NCBI GenBank assembly: GCA_035695045.1
Contig: DASSEX010000081.1
Coordinates: 55,007 to 119,006, forward strand
Length of the DNA stretch: 64,000 nucleotides
From: DASSKP01 sp035695045
GTDB taxonomy: Bacteria > Actinomycetota > Actinomycetes > JAFAQI01
Direction of reading: 5' to 3'
Below, one piece after another: positions 43,782-53,552 of the stretch (position 1 is the first letter of the stretch; every line of letters starts with the position of its first letter). Made by a program: the position numbers and the translations under genes. Under the pieces are notes generated by a model, which was not told the DNA's origin, ran no database searches, and saw only the letters and a program-made list of their open reading frames with translations.

Positions 43782-44651
43782 TCACGCGGCGCGCGCGACC
43801 TGCCACCAGCGGGCACCCACGAAGCCGAGCAACAGGCCTGCGAGCGCGATGCTCAGCTGGCTGGAGCGAGGAAGGGGCACCGGCAGCGGGCGGACCGAGG
43901 CGGCCAGCACTGCGGTGTGCTGGTCCTGCGAGCTGAGCAGGAGGCCGAGGTCCGGTGTCGGGTCTGCCAGCGGACGGGTGCCGGTGTGGGGCAGCGCCCG
44001 GCTGACCCGCTTGGCACGCACCACGCGACGGTGGCTCGGGGCGGCGGCCGCGGAGGAGGCGCGCGTCGTCGCGGCCGTGGGAACGGGCGCCGGCTTGCTC
44101 GTCGCAACGGCCGCGGGCCGCGGGCTGCTCGTGACGGCCGGCTTCGGCTTGACCGAGGTCGTCTGCGTCTTGGTGGTCGAGTGGTAGGTGTCGACGAAGT
44201 CGAAGGTGTTCCACGCCGTACTGCCGTCGAGGACGACCGCGACGCCGGTGTAGCGGAACGCCCCGTTGAGGATGTTGTCGCGGTGCTCGGTGGAGTTCAT
44301 GTACGCGTTGAACAGGGCGTCCGGGTCGTTGGCCGGCCCGTCCCCGACGTTCTCGCCGTACGTCGTCCAGTCCGGGCTGCCGTGTGTCTCGAGCTGATGC
44401 GCCAGATCGGGGTTGTGCGACAGGGTCTGGGCGGAGTCGAGGTGCGCGGTCCATGCGGCGGCCACCTGCGAGGTGCCCGAGGTGACCGTCAGCGCAGGGA
44501 GGCCATGCTGCTGGCGGGCCTGGTTGACGAGCTGGACGAGACGCGAGGCGTAGCTCGACGAGGTCCACGTGGCTGCGTGGGCGGGGGCGAGACCGAACGC
44601 TGCACCGAGCGCCAGAAGCGTTGCGACCAGGGATCCGATCGTCCGCCGCAC
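43782..44651 (-). CDS. Secreted CAP-domain protein with C-terminal anchor and LPHTG motif
   Basis: 289 aa. The signal peptide ends near A27. The CAP/SCP domain (about 32-157) has LVNQARQQHGLPAL, H79 (SHN), G99-E-N and H123 (STEHRDN). A Pro/Ala/Thr linker with basic residues follows, then LPHTG at 220-224 and a terminal hydrophobic span (265-283) ending WWQVARAA. The LPHTG is farther from the span than in standard sortase signals. GTG 44651 follows AGGGGGAGAT. The role is probably at the cell wall. Confidence 0.82.
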   Translation of the reverse strand: MRRTIGSLVATLLALGAAFGLAPAHAATWTSSSYASRLVQLVNQARQQHGLPALTVTSGTSQVAAAWTAHLDSAQTLSHNPDLAHQLETHGSPDWTTYGENVGDGPANDPDALFNAYMNSTEHRDNILNGAFRYTGVAVVLDGSTAWNTFDFVDTYHSTTKTQTTSVKPKPAVTSSPRPAAVATSKPAPVPTAATTRASSAAAAPSHRRVVRAKRVSRALPHTGTRPLADPTPDLGLLLSSQDQHTAVLAASVRPLPVPLPRSSQLSIALAGLLLGFVGARWWQVARAA

Positions 44652-44688
44652 ATCTCCCCCTCTGCTCAGCGCGTCGCCCGACTAACCC

Positions 44689-44701
44689 GAAAGGACTAGT
44701 C
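44689..44701 (-). promoter_or_regulatory. 13-bp motif gactagtcctttc ahead of the CAP-domain gene
   Basis: On the minus strand the same 13 bases as at 31390-31402 lie 37 bp before the CAP-gene GTG. They are followed by gggttagtcgggcgac, which makes an imperfect dyad (gacta/tagtc) with the motif. It could be part of a promoter or an operator shared with the GGDEF gene. The role is inferred. Confidence 0.4.
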
Positions 44702-44772
44702 GAGGTGACGGCCAGGCCGGAAATTTTCTTCGCGGTGGGGGCAACGATTCCTGCCGGACCAGGGCAGAACAG

Positions 44773-44812
44773 CCGAAAGCGCCCCGGTCGGAATCGGCCG
44801 GGACGCTTTCGG
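44773..44812 (-). terminator. Hairpin terminator after groEL
   Basis: The arms 44773-44789 and 44796-44812 (ccgaaagcg... / ...cgctttcgg) pair over 17 bp with two non-Watson-Crick positions that allow wobble in the RNA. The element lies 18 bp after the groEL stop on the transcribed strand. A short T-containing tract follows. Confidence 0.7.
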
Positions 44813-44829
44813 TTGGTGCAGGCGGTTGC

Positions 44830-46470
<1,641 letters not shown>

Positions 46471-46567
46471 TCGCTTCCTGTTCCTCTCACAGCAGCGCAC
46501 ATCGGCGCGCTGAACAGCGCGACGCCCCGGGCCTGGTCCAGGCGCCGGGGCGTCGAGCAGACGTTCG

Positions 46568-46873
46568 TTACTTGTCGACGACGGCGAGGACGTCGCGGGC
46601 CGAGAGGATGAGGTACTCCTCCGAGCCGTACTTGACCTCGGTGCCGCCGTACTTCGAGAAGATGACGGTGTCACCCTCCTTGACGTCCATCGGCGAGCGC
46701 TGGCCGTCTTCGAACCGGCCCGGGCCGACAGCGAGGACCTTGCCCTCCTGCGGCTTCTCCTTGGCGGTGTCCGGGATGACGATGCCGGACGCCGTCGTCT
46801 GCTCGGACTCCAGCACCTGAACGACGATGCGGTCCTCGAGCGGCTTGATGTTGACCTTGGTGGCCGTGGTCAC
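46568..46873 (-). CDS. groES: Co-chaperonin GroES
   Basis: 101 aa; begins TTATKVNIKPLEDRIVVQVLE and has the mobile loop ESEQTTASGIVIPDTAKEKPQEG and the roof region. It caps GroEL in an ATP-dependent cycle. GTG 46873 follows GGGGGAGG. It is the first gene of the groESL operon, under a CIRCE operator 120 bp upstream. Confidence 0.97.
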   Translation of the reverse strand: MTTATKVNIKPLEDRIVVQVLESEQTTASGIVIPDTAKEKPQEGKVLAVGPGRFEDGQRSPMDVKEGDTVIFSKYGGTEVKYGSEEYLILSARDVLAVVDK

Positions 46874-46992
46874 GACCTGACCTCCCCCACTTCGCTGCGG
46901 GTGGTTGACGGGGCGGCGGAGAACCGGACCGCCGTCGCGGGGGTCGGGCCGGCACGTGCCGCCGTGGGCTGGCACTCCCAGGCGCCGAGTGA

Positions 46993-47019
46993 TTAGCACT
47001 CAGGAGAACCGAGTGCCAA
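46993..47019 (-). promoter_or_regulatory. CIRCE element (HrcA operator)
   Basis: TTAGCACTC (46993-47001), a 9-bp spacer and GAGTGCCAA (47011-47019) match the CIRCE consensus TTAGCACTC-N9-GAGTGCTAA with one change. HrcA bound here would repress groESL until heat or misfolding stress. hrcA itself is not in the window. Confidence 0.92.
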
Positions 47020-47047
47020 TCTACGACGGTCGCGCGCCGCCCGTCAA
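47018..47047 (-). promoter_or_regulatory. groESL promoter
   Basis: On the minus strand TTGACG (47042-47047), an 18-bp spacer and TAGATT (47018-47023). The -10 abuts and slightly overlaps the CIRCE element, placing the operator over the transcription start, the usual arrangement. Confidence 0.75.
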
Positions 47048-47063
47048 TCGGGGTCCGGCGGGC

Positions 47064-47516
47064 CTACTTGTAGACGTACTTGTACGACGCCGTGATGCTC
47101 GGCTCGCCCTCGAGGTTGCAGTAGACCACCGAGTAGCTGCCCGCCTTGGGCAGCATCACGACGGTGCCCTCGGGGTCGGTCGGCGTCCCGCCGTCAGAGC
47201 CGGCGAGGACCAGCCCCTTGGAGTCGCGGACCTCCATGGCCCAGTCGAGCGCGTTGTGTCCGACGACGGTCAGGATGCCCTTGCCCTTGACCTTGAGCGT
47301 CTGGCTGTTGACGTCGGTCGGCGCGGCCGGAAGGTTGCCGTGGCAGTGGCTCGCCGCGTCGCTGTTGGCCGTGACGGTCGGGTCCGGCGTGACGTCCGTG
47401 TAGCTGAAGGTGCCGCTCAGCGGCTTGGGCTTCGGCTTGGCGGCCAGCGCGGGAGCGGTGCCGGCAACGCCGACGGCGGCGATCGTGGCGAGGGCCAAGG
47501 TGGCGCGGCGGTTCAT
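47064..47516 (-). CDS. Small secreted protein of unknown function
   Basis: 150 aa with a signal peptide (RRATLALATIAAVGVAGTAPALA, cut near residue 25), then a KPKPKP linker and a beta-rich domain (for example ILTVVGHNALDWAMEVRDSKGLVLAG, VVMLPKAGSYSVVYCNLEG) ending YKYVYK. Two cysteines may pair. No family is recognised; the fold resembles small beta-sandwich carbohydrate- or metal-binding domains. It lies upstream of groES on the same strand, after DUF6295. Confidence 0.7.
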   Translation of the reverse strand: MNRRATLALATIAAVGVAGTAPALAAKPKPKPLSGTFSYTDVTPDPTVTANSDAASHCHGNLPAAPTDVNSQTLKVKGKGILTVVGHNALDWAMEVRDSKGLVLAGSDGGTPTDPEGTVVMLPKAGSYSVVYCNLEGEPSITASYKYVYK

Positions 47517-47586
47517 CCGGTAGCTCCCCTTCGAGCGCGGTCTGGGTGCTGAAGGGTTCGACGTCCTGCCGCCGACTCCTGCCGGT

Positions 47587-47841
47587 TCAGGCGCGGGCAG
47601 CCTCGTCGAGCACGCGAAGGATCGACTCGGCCAGGGACCGCGCCGACTCGGCCGTCAGCTCGACCCCCACCCGGGCCGCCGGTCCGTCGGCCGGGCGGCG
47701 CAGGTCGATGTTGAGCGTGTGGTCGGCGGTCGCGTGCACGGGATGGTCGTAGTAGACGCTGGCGTCGGTCACCCGGATCCATCCCGTCGGACCCTTCGCA
47801 CTGCCGGTGACGGGAAGTGTCTCGGTGACGTAGGTGCACAC
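47587..47841 (-). CDS. DUF6295 family protein
   Basis: 84 aa; MCTYVTETLPVTGSAKGPTGW, then DASVYYDHPVHATADHTLNIDL and VELTAESARSLAESIL match the small DUF6295 group. Function is unknown. It starts 6 bp after the dienelactone hydrolase stop, so the two are co-transcribed and perhaps act together. Confidence 0.75.
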   Translation of the reverse strand: MCTYVTETLPVTGSAKGPTGWIRVTDASVYYDHPVHATADHTLNIDLRRPADGPAARVGVELTAESARSLAESILRVLDEAARA

Positions 47842-47847
47842 GGCGGC

Positions 47848-48591
47848 TCAGCCCTTGAGGTGGGTGCCGACGAAAGACCAGATCCGCTCCCAGCCGTCGA
47901 GCGCCGCCTCGACGCGGTACGCCGTCCGGTCCGGCGAGAAGAACGCATGACCGGCGCCGTCGTAGCGGTGGAACTCGTGCACCTTGCCCGCGTCGGTGAG
48001 CGCCTTGTCGATCTCGTCGACCTGCGCCGGCGTCGGGAACTGGTCGTCGTTGCCGAACAGTCCGAGCACGGGGCACGACACGTCTCCGGCGCGGTCGACC
48101 AGCGGCACCATCGACGGCAGCTGCGGCGGCGGCCCGTCACCCGCGATCATGCCGCCGTAGCAGACGATCGCGGCATCGATGGGCAACGTCGCTGCGGCAA
48201 GGAACGTCTGCCGGCCGCCGGAGCAGTGGCCGATGACGGCAACCTTGCCGTTGCTCGTCGGCAGCGACCGAAGGTGCTCGACGGCCGCTCGCACGTCACC
48301 CATCACCTGCTCGTCGCGGACGCCGCCGTCAGCGCGCACCTTGGCCGCGGCGTCGTCCGGCGCGACGTCACGTCCGACGCGGCTGTAGAGGTTGGGGCAG
48401 ACCGCGTCGTAGCCGGCGTCCGCTGCGCGGCGGACGAACTCCTTCGTCTCCCGGTCGTAGCCGGGAAGGTGGTGGATGAACACCATCCCTCCGCGCGCGG
48501 TCTGCTCCTGCGGCCGGGCAAGGTATGCCTCGATCTCGGCGCCGTCGGGGCCGGTGAGGTAGACGGTCTGTGCGCAGATGCTCGTGTCCAT
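47848..48591 (-). CDS. Dienelactone hydrolase family protein
   Basis: 247 aa alpha/beta hydrolase with Cys nucleophile C123 in G-H-C-S-G-G (GxCxGG), Asp in LFGNDDQFPT and His in YDGAGHAFFSP. Dienelactone hydrolases open lactones in aromatic degradation, but most genomic members have unknown substrates. ATG 48591 lies 14 bp after tsaD, at the end of the long minus-strand operon. Confidence 0.88.
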   Translation of the reverse strand: MDTSICAQTVYLTGPDGAEIEAYLARPQEQTARGGMVFIHHLPGYDRETKEFVRRAADAGYDAVCPNLYSRVGRDVAPDDAAAKVRADGGVRDEQVMGDVRAAVEHLRSLPTSNGKVAVIGHCSGGRQTFLAAATLPIDAAIVCYGGMIAGDGPPPQLPSMVPLVDRAGDVSCPVLGLFGNDDQFPTPAQVDEIDKALTDAGKVHEFHRYDGAGHAFFSPDRTAYRVEAALDGWERIWSFVGTHLKG

Positions 48592-48605
48592 GCGCGCATC
48601 CTGCC

Positions 48606-49622
48606 TCAGGCGATCGAGAGCGACGGATCGGCCGGCAGGTCCAGTGGAGACGGGCCGACGCCTCGCTCGACGAGCACCGCGCCGAGTGCCGCGACCATGG
48701 CACCGTTGTCGGTGCACAGCTTCGGCGGTGGCACGCGCAAGGTGATGCCGGCAGGCTCGCAACGCTGCTCGGCGAGCGCCCGCAACCTGCTGTTGGCGGC
48801 GACACCGCCGCCGATGACGAGATGGTCGATACCGCGCTCCTTGCACGCAGCGACGGCACGAGCCGTCAGCACGTCGGCAACGGCTTCCTGGAACGACGCC
48901 GCGACATCGGCGACCGGGACGTGCTCACCGGCTCGTTCGCGCGCTTCGACCCAGCGGGCAACCGCTGTCTTCAAGCCGCTGAACGAGAACGAGTACGGCG
49001 CATCCCGAACGACGCCGCGCGGGAAGTCGATGGCCGTCGCGTCGCCCTCACGGGCAACCCGGTCGATGTGCGGCCCACCCGGAAACGGCAGGCCCAGCAC
49101 TCGCGCCACCTTGTCGAACGCCTCGCCCGCCGCGTCGTCGATGGTCTGTCCCAACGACTCGACGTCGCTCGTGAGGTCGTCGACCACGAGCAGGGACGAG
49201 TGGCCGCCGGAGACGAGCAACGCGATGCACTGCTCCGGGAGATCGCCGTGTGCGATCCGGTCGACCGCGACATGTGCGCTCAAGTGGTTGACGCCGTAGA
49301 GCGGCTTGCCGAGCGCGAGTGCGTAGGCCTTTGCGGCCGCGACTCCGACGAGTAGCGCGCCTGCGAGTCCGGGCCCGGCCGTGACCGCGATCGCATCGAC
49401 GTCGGCGAGACGGACGTCCGCCTGTTGCAGCGCCCGGTGCACCGTCGGAACCATCGCCTCGAGATGGGCCCGACTGGCCACCTCCGGAACCACGCCGCCG
49501 AACCGGGCGTGCTCCTCGACACTCGAGGCGAGCGCGTCGGCGAGCAGCTCGCCGCCGCGCACGATCCCGACGCCGGTCTCGTCACACGACGTCTCGATGC
49601 CGAGCACCAGCGGCGCGGTCAT
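48606..49622 (-). CDS. tsaD: tRNA N6-adenosine threonylcarbamoyltransferase
   Basis: 338 aa catalytic subunit for t6A37 in ANN-decoding tRNAs. ASKHA fold: GIETSCDETGVGIV, metal-binding His pair in NHLSAHVAV, VSGGHSSLL, and a C-terminal Asp in CTDNGAMVAA. ATG 49622 overlaps the rimI stop (ATGA). TsaB and TsaE partners are encoded upstream in the same operon; TsaC is not in the window. Confidence 0.96.
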   Translation of the reverse strand: MTAPLVLGIETSCDETGVGIVRGGELLADALASSVEEHARFGGVVPEVASRAHLEAMVPTVHRALQQADVRLADVDAIAVTAGPGLAGALLVGVAAAKAYALALGKPLYGVNHLSAHVAVDRIAHGDLPEQCIALLVSGGHSSLLVVDDLTSDVESLGQTIDDAAGEAFDKVARVLGLPFPGGPHIDRVAREGDATAIDFPRGVVRDAPYSFSFSGLKTAVARWVEARERAGEHVPVADVAASFQEAVADVLTARAVAACKERGIDHLVIGGGVAANSRLRALAEQRCEPAGITLRVPPPKLCTDNGAMVAALGAVLVERGVGPSPLDLPADPSLSIA

Positions 49623-50074
49623 GACGCGTTCTCCCGTCGCATGACGACCGCGTCGGCGCCACTGGGTTGGTAGTAGCCGCGACGGACGCCGATCCGCCGA
49701 AATCCATGGCGCTCGTAGAGGCGGATCGCCTCGTCGTTGCCGTCGCGGACCTCCAGGTCGACCCGCGGGCATCGGCGACGTTCCGCGTCTTCGAGCAGGT
49801 CGAGCAGCAGCGCGGTGCCGATGCCGGCCCGCCGTCGCGCGGCGTCGACGCCGATCGTCTGCACGTAGGCCTCACCCGCGTCGTAGGCGCACAAGCCGGC
49901 GTAACCGACCAGGTCCTCGCCGTCGGATGCGACGACGTAGTGACGCGTGTCGGGCTCGGCCAGCTCGGACCAGAACATCGTCTCGGTCCACGCGTCCTCG
50001 ACGAACAGCTCGCGTTCGAGCCGCATCACCGGCTCGATGTGCCACCACCGCATCACGTGCAGCTCGACGCTCAT
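49619..50074 (-). CDS. rimI: Ribosomal-protein-alanine N-acetyltransferase
   Basis: 151 aa GNAT with QTIGVDAARRRAGIGTALLLDLLED (acetyl-CoA loop), VDLEVRDGNDEAIRLYERHGFRRIGVRRGYY and the NDEAIRLYE motif typical of RimI. It acetylates protein N-termini, classically ribosomal S18. It is coupled by ATGA overlaps to tsaB upstream and tsaD downstream. Confidence 0.92.
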   Translation of the reverse strand: MSVELHVMRWWHIEPVMRLERELFVEDAWTETMFWSELAEPDTRHYVVASDGEDLVGYAGLCAYDAGEAYVQTIGVDAARRRAGIGTALLLDLLEDAERRRCPRVDLEVRDGNDEAIRLYERHGFRRIGVRRGYYQPSGADAVVMRRENAS

Positions 50075-50730
50075 ACGGGCGTCACCCGCTTCGGTGCACC
50101 GGGAGGTCGCGCGTCCGGGCGGCGCAGGTACATCGGGTGCACCGGGACCTGCCAGGCGTCATCCGCGCCCAAGCGCGCGACTGCAGAAGCAGCGGGGTAA
50201 CCAGCGACGTCAACGACCGCATGCCCGGCGAACTCGGCGGGATACATGCCCGCGGCGAACCCCACCACCGTCGTTGCCGGCCCCAGCTGCGCGGCGACTG
50301 CTGCGGGACGGTCGACCAGCGGGCCGTCGACCCGGCGTCCGCCCGCGTAGCGCGCCCAGTAGACCTCCTTGCGCCGAGCGTCGGTCACGACGACGAACCC
50401 GGCTTCCCACGGACGGTCCCCGGCAGCCCACGCCACGGCGTCGAGCGAGCAGGCGCCACGGACCGGCACGCCGAGCGCGTCGGCGAACCCGACTGCGGTC
50501 GCCATCCCGACCCGAAGACCGGTGAACGGGCCGGGGCCGACACCGACGGCGACCATGCCGACGTCGGTCGTGCGCACTCCTGCTGCGACCAGCACGGCGT
50601 CGATGAGCGGCGAGAGGAGCTCACCGTGCCGGTTGGCGGCGACCTCGGTGCGCTCGGCGAGGACGTCCCGATCGTCCACCAGCGCAACGGATGTCGCCGG
50701 TGTCGACGTATCGAGAGCGAGGACGAGCAC
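50071..50730 (-). CDS. tsaB: tRNA threonylcarbamoyladenosine biosynthesis protein TsaB
   Basis: 219 aa ASKHA-fold partner of TsaD. VLALDTSTPATSVALV and GVGPGPFTGLRVGMATAVGFADALG are diagnostic. GTG 50730 starts the conserved sequence; the frame open to 50763 would overlap the enoyl-CoA hydratase stop and is less likely. It overlaps rimI. Confidence 0.94.
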   Translation of the reverse strand: MLVLALDTSTPATSVALVDDRDVLAERTEVAANRHGELLSPLIDAVLVAAGVRTTDVGMVAVGVGPGPFTGLRVGMATAVGFADALGVPVRGACSLDAVAWAAGDRPWEAGFVVVTDARRKEVYWARYAGGRRVDGPLVDRPAAVAAQLGPATTVVGFAAGMYPAEFAGHAVVDVAGYPAASAVARLGADDAWQVPVHPMYLRRPDARPPGAPKRVTPV

Positions 50731-50741
50731 GAGCGACCAGG

Positions 50742-51521
50742 TTAGCCGCGGCCGTGCCCCCACTTGGGCGATCGCTTGTCGAGGAACGCACGGATGCCTT
50801 CCTGCGCGTCGGCCAGCTGGCTGGTCGCGGCCATGACCTCGATCGCGTAGTCGTACGCCGCGCGCTGGTCACGGTCGATCTGTGCGTACAGCGCCTGCTT
50901 GCCGATGCCCTTGCTCTGAGCGCTGCCCCTGGTCACGCGTCCGATCAGGTCGGCCACGGCGTCATCCAGGTCCTCATCCGCGACGACCCGGTTGACCAGT
51001 CCCCACTCGTACGCCGTCCGCGCGTCGATGACGTCTCCGGAGAACGCGAGCTCGAAGGCTCGTTTGCGGCCCACGTTGCGGGCGATGGCAACCATCGGCG
51101 TGTGGCAGAACCAGCCGCCCTTGCCGCCCGGAGCTGCGAAGCCCGCGCTCTCCGCGGCCACCGCCAGATCGCACGACGCCACCAGCTGACAGCCGGCCGC
51201 CGTCGCGAGTGCATGCACTCGCGCAACGACCGGTTGCGGGATCTGCTGGACCACGTCCATCAGCTCGGTGCAGCTCTGCAGCAGCCGGCGCACCGAAGCG
51301 TGGTCCGCGCCGGCGACGTCCCGGAAGTCATGGCCCGCGGAGAACACCGGTCCGTTCGCGGCGAGCACGACGCCGAGCGCGTCGGAACCGCCGACCTCAC
51401 GAAAGGCGTCGGTGAGTGCGGTCAGCATGTCGAGCGAGAGAGCGTTGCGTCGCTCCGGGCGGTTCATCGTGATCGTCGCGACGTCACCGTTCCGGTCGAT
51501 CAGGACTCCGTCGTGCGTCAT
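50742..51521 (-). CDS. Enoyl-CoA hydratase/isomerase family protein
   Basis: 259 aa crotonase: N-terminal ITMNRPERRNALSLDML, oxyanion loop FSAGHDFRDVAG, and VHALATAAGCQLVASCDLAVAAESAGFAAPG. The usual Glu-Glu hydratase pair cannot be confirmed, so hydration versus isomerisation is open. ATG 51521 lies inside the 3' end of the membrane-protein gene (38-bp overlap). It sits between tsaB and tsaE. Confidence 0.87.
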   Translation of the reverse strand: MTHDGVLIDRNGDVATITMNRPERRNALSLDMLTALTDAFREVGGSDALGVVLAANGPVFSAGHDFRDVAGADHASVRRLLQSCTELMDVVQQIPQPVVARVHALATAAGCQLVASCDLAVAAESAGFAAPGGKGGWFCHTPMVAIARNVGRKRAFELAFSGDVIDARTAYEWGLVNRVVADEDLDDAVADLIGRVTRGSAQSKGIGKQALYAQIDRDQRAAYDYAIEVMAATSQLADAQEGIRAFLDKRSPKWGHGRG

Positions 51522-52758
51522 GCCGCCATGGTGGCACCGCGACATCCGACGTCATCAAGGCAGTCACGAGCAGCGGCACGAACGCGCCGAGACCCACGAG
51601 TGTCAGAACCCAACCGACGAGATGCACGGACGACGCCGGCGCGACGACCAGCAGGAGCCCGGCGTTCGCGCTGATGATCCGCAGCCTCCACACTCTCTCG
51701 AGCGTGCCGCTCATCCGCCGGTTCCCCGACGGGCCACCGCCGATCGTCACGGGCAGAAGGAACGAGAGGGCACCGACGAGTGCCTGGGCGACGAGACCGA
51801 TCCCGAGCAGCGGCACGAGCGGGTGAAGAACGGCGTCGGCGTCGGACAGCGTCGCCAGCCGTACCGCATCGACGACAACCCCGGCCAGCAGCCAACCCGT
51901 GCTCGCGCCCAGCCACCACGCCGCGGGCGACCTCGACGGCTGTCCGGGAAGGGTCCGGATCAGCGGCACCATCGCGACGACGACACCGGCGCCGTACGCC
52001 GCACAGCCCGCGAGCGCGACCGCAGTGCTGCCGGCGAGCAGCCCGCCCACGAGCACCACGAGCCCGGTCGCGCACGCGGCCAGCGTGACGGGCGCGAGCC
52101 GCGGCGCCAGCCCGGTCATCCGGGTCCGGAGCACCGCCGGCCACAACACGACCTCGGTTCCGAGCACCGCCAGGCCGATCCATCCGAACAGGTTGACCTG
52201 CGCGTGGGCAAGGTGCAGACGTTGCTGGACGACACTGTCGTCCGCCACCCAGCGGCCGGCCAGCGCCGCACCCAGGCCCGCGCCGAGAAGAAGGCTGACG
52301 CCGGAGGCGACATAGAAACCGACGACGCGTCGGAGCGGGCCCGGCATCCGATGCCGGCGAGCCATCGTGAGGAGCGCCGCGACGTGCCAGCCGACGACGA
52401 GCACAACCACCATTGCGCCGGCAGCGGCGAGCGCCGGCAGCGACAGCACGACGCCCGCCAGGACCGCGCCGATCGCTGCGTTCAGCCCCACCAGGCGCAC
52501 GTTGGCGGCTCGTTCGGACGTCAGCCGCGCGTGCAGCAGCGCCTGCGAGAAGTGCCGGCTCCAGACCATGACCGCGTTCGTCGCCGCACCGAGCCCGAGC
52601 AGATGGAGAGCCAGCCAGCGATGACGCGGGACGACGCCGTCGAGCGCGAGAACGGCAAGCGCCGTCAGCAGATAGACAGCCACCACTCCGGCCATCAGCG
52701 CGTGACGTCGCGCGCGTGGCGCAGGCTCTCGCACCTCCGCCATCGGCAACGTCCGCAC
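51484..52758 (-). CDS. Polytopic membrane protein related to heme-copper oxidase subunit I/NnrS-type proteins
   Basis: 424 aa with about eleven spans. Two His-bearing segments stand out: LHLLGLGAATNAVMVWSRHFSQALL and LHLAHAQVNLFGWIGLAVLGTEVVLWP, patterns seen in actinobacterial membrane proteins that are related to heme-copper oxidases or fused to copper nitrite reductases. No fused multicopper oxidase is here. It may bind haem or copper or transport. GTG 52758 is 2 bp after the upstream stop; ATG 52743 is possible. Confidence 0.65.
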   Translation of the reverse strand: MRTLPMAEVREPAPRARRHALMAGVVAVYLLTALAVLALDGVVPRHRWLALHLLGLGAATNAVMVWSRHFSQALLHARLTSERAANVRLVGLNAAIGAVLAGVVLSLPALAAAGAMVVVLVVGWHVAALLTMARRHRMPGPLRRVVGFYVASGVSLLLGAGLGAALAGRWVADDSVVQQRLHLAHAQVNLFGWIGLAVLGTEVVLWPAVLRTRMTGLAPRLAPVTLAACATGLVVLVGGLLAGSTAVALAGCAAYGAGVVVAMVPLIRTLPGQPSRSPAAWWLGASTGWLLAGVVVDAVRLATLSDADAVLHPLVPLLGIGLVAQALVGALSFLLPVTIGGGPSGNRRMSGTLERVWRLRIISANAGLLLVVAPASSVHLVGWVLTLVGLGAFVPLLVTALMTSDVAVPPWRHDARRSPDRPER

Positions 52759-52760
52759 GA

Positions 52761-53552
52761 CTACCCGCTCCGTCCCCGAACCGCGTAGATCGCGGTGTGA
52801 TCGACGTACATGACCGGACGATCGTCACTCGTCACCAGTGCGCCGTAACGGACGTAGTCGTTGCCGTTGCGTTCGAAGGTCTCTCTCACGATCCCGTGCG
52901 CACGCAGCGTCGACGGCGCCGTGGCAAGACCGAGAAACGCGCATGCACTCGCGGTGTGGATCCACGGACCGAGCGAGACGTTGCGGACGAGCAGTGCGTT
53001 GACCATGCGCAGCAGCGCCCCGGGATGGATGACCGCGTCCTCGGCGTAGAGCGGCAGCTTCTCGCTGATGTCGTCGAGATATCGCTGCGCCACCGTGCTG
53101 TCGACCGCTTCGCTGATCGAGCCCAGCGGGCCCGGCCGCAGCGAGTCCGCACTCGCCGGCGGCAAGGTTTCCCGCAGAGGTGTTTCGACGAACTCGTCGA
53201 GAGAGACCTCACGCGCCGACACCGGGGTCGCCGATCCGACGGACCGCACCACGCCGTCCGGGCCGGTCAGAGCCAGCTCGTACGCCGGCCCACCGGTCGC
53301 GCGCGCACTCGCGACGACCTCCTCCCCGTCGTAGACCGGCTGACGGAACCTGACGTCGATGCCACCGCCCGACAGGAACTCCGAGCCCCAGGCCTCGACG
53401 AGGGGATGAGTCAGGTACGCGAACAGCTCGACGCCCGGCACGAGTGCACCGCTGAAGCCGAACTGCTGCGCCACCGCGTCGTCGTGGATCTTGTTGTCCG
53501 ACGACGGGTCGATGTTGCGCGCGATGACGGTGTAGTCGACCGGTGTGCTCAC
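52761..53552 (-). CDS. Hotdog-fold (MaoC-like) dehydratase-type protein
   Basis: 263 aa, apparently a double-hotdog protein: VDYTVIARNIDPSSDNKIHDDAVAQQFGFSGALVPGVELFAYL resembles the MaoC hydratase entry (D..N.IH.D...A...GF...L.PG), and the second half (PLYAEDAVIHPGALLRMVNALLVRNV, then HTAIYAV) is less clear. A D/N-H pair at KIHDDA could be catalytic. GTG 53552 overlaps the tsaE stop (GTGA). Confidence 0.72.
   Translation of the reverse strand: MSTPVDYTVIARNIDPSSDNKIHDDAVAQQFGFSGALVPGVELFAYLTHPLVEAWGSEFLSGGGIDVRFRQPVYDGEEVVASARATGGPAYELALTGPDGVVRSVGSATPVSAREVSLDEFVETPLRETLPPASADSLRPGPLGSISEAVDSTVAQRYLDDISEKLPLYAEDAVIHPGALLRMVNALLVRNVSLGPWIHTASACAFLGLATAPSTLRAHGIVRETFERNGNDYVRYGALVTSDDRPVMYVDHTAIYAVRGRSG

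Noticed and set aside
46471..46567. Separate promoter for groEL
   Set aside because: No convincing -35/-10 pair in the 97-bp groES-groEL gap; the CIRCE promoter upstream of groES suffices.
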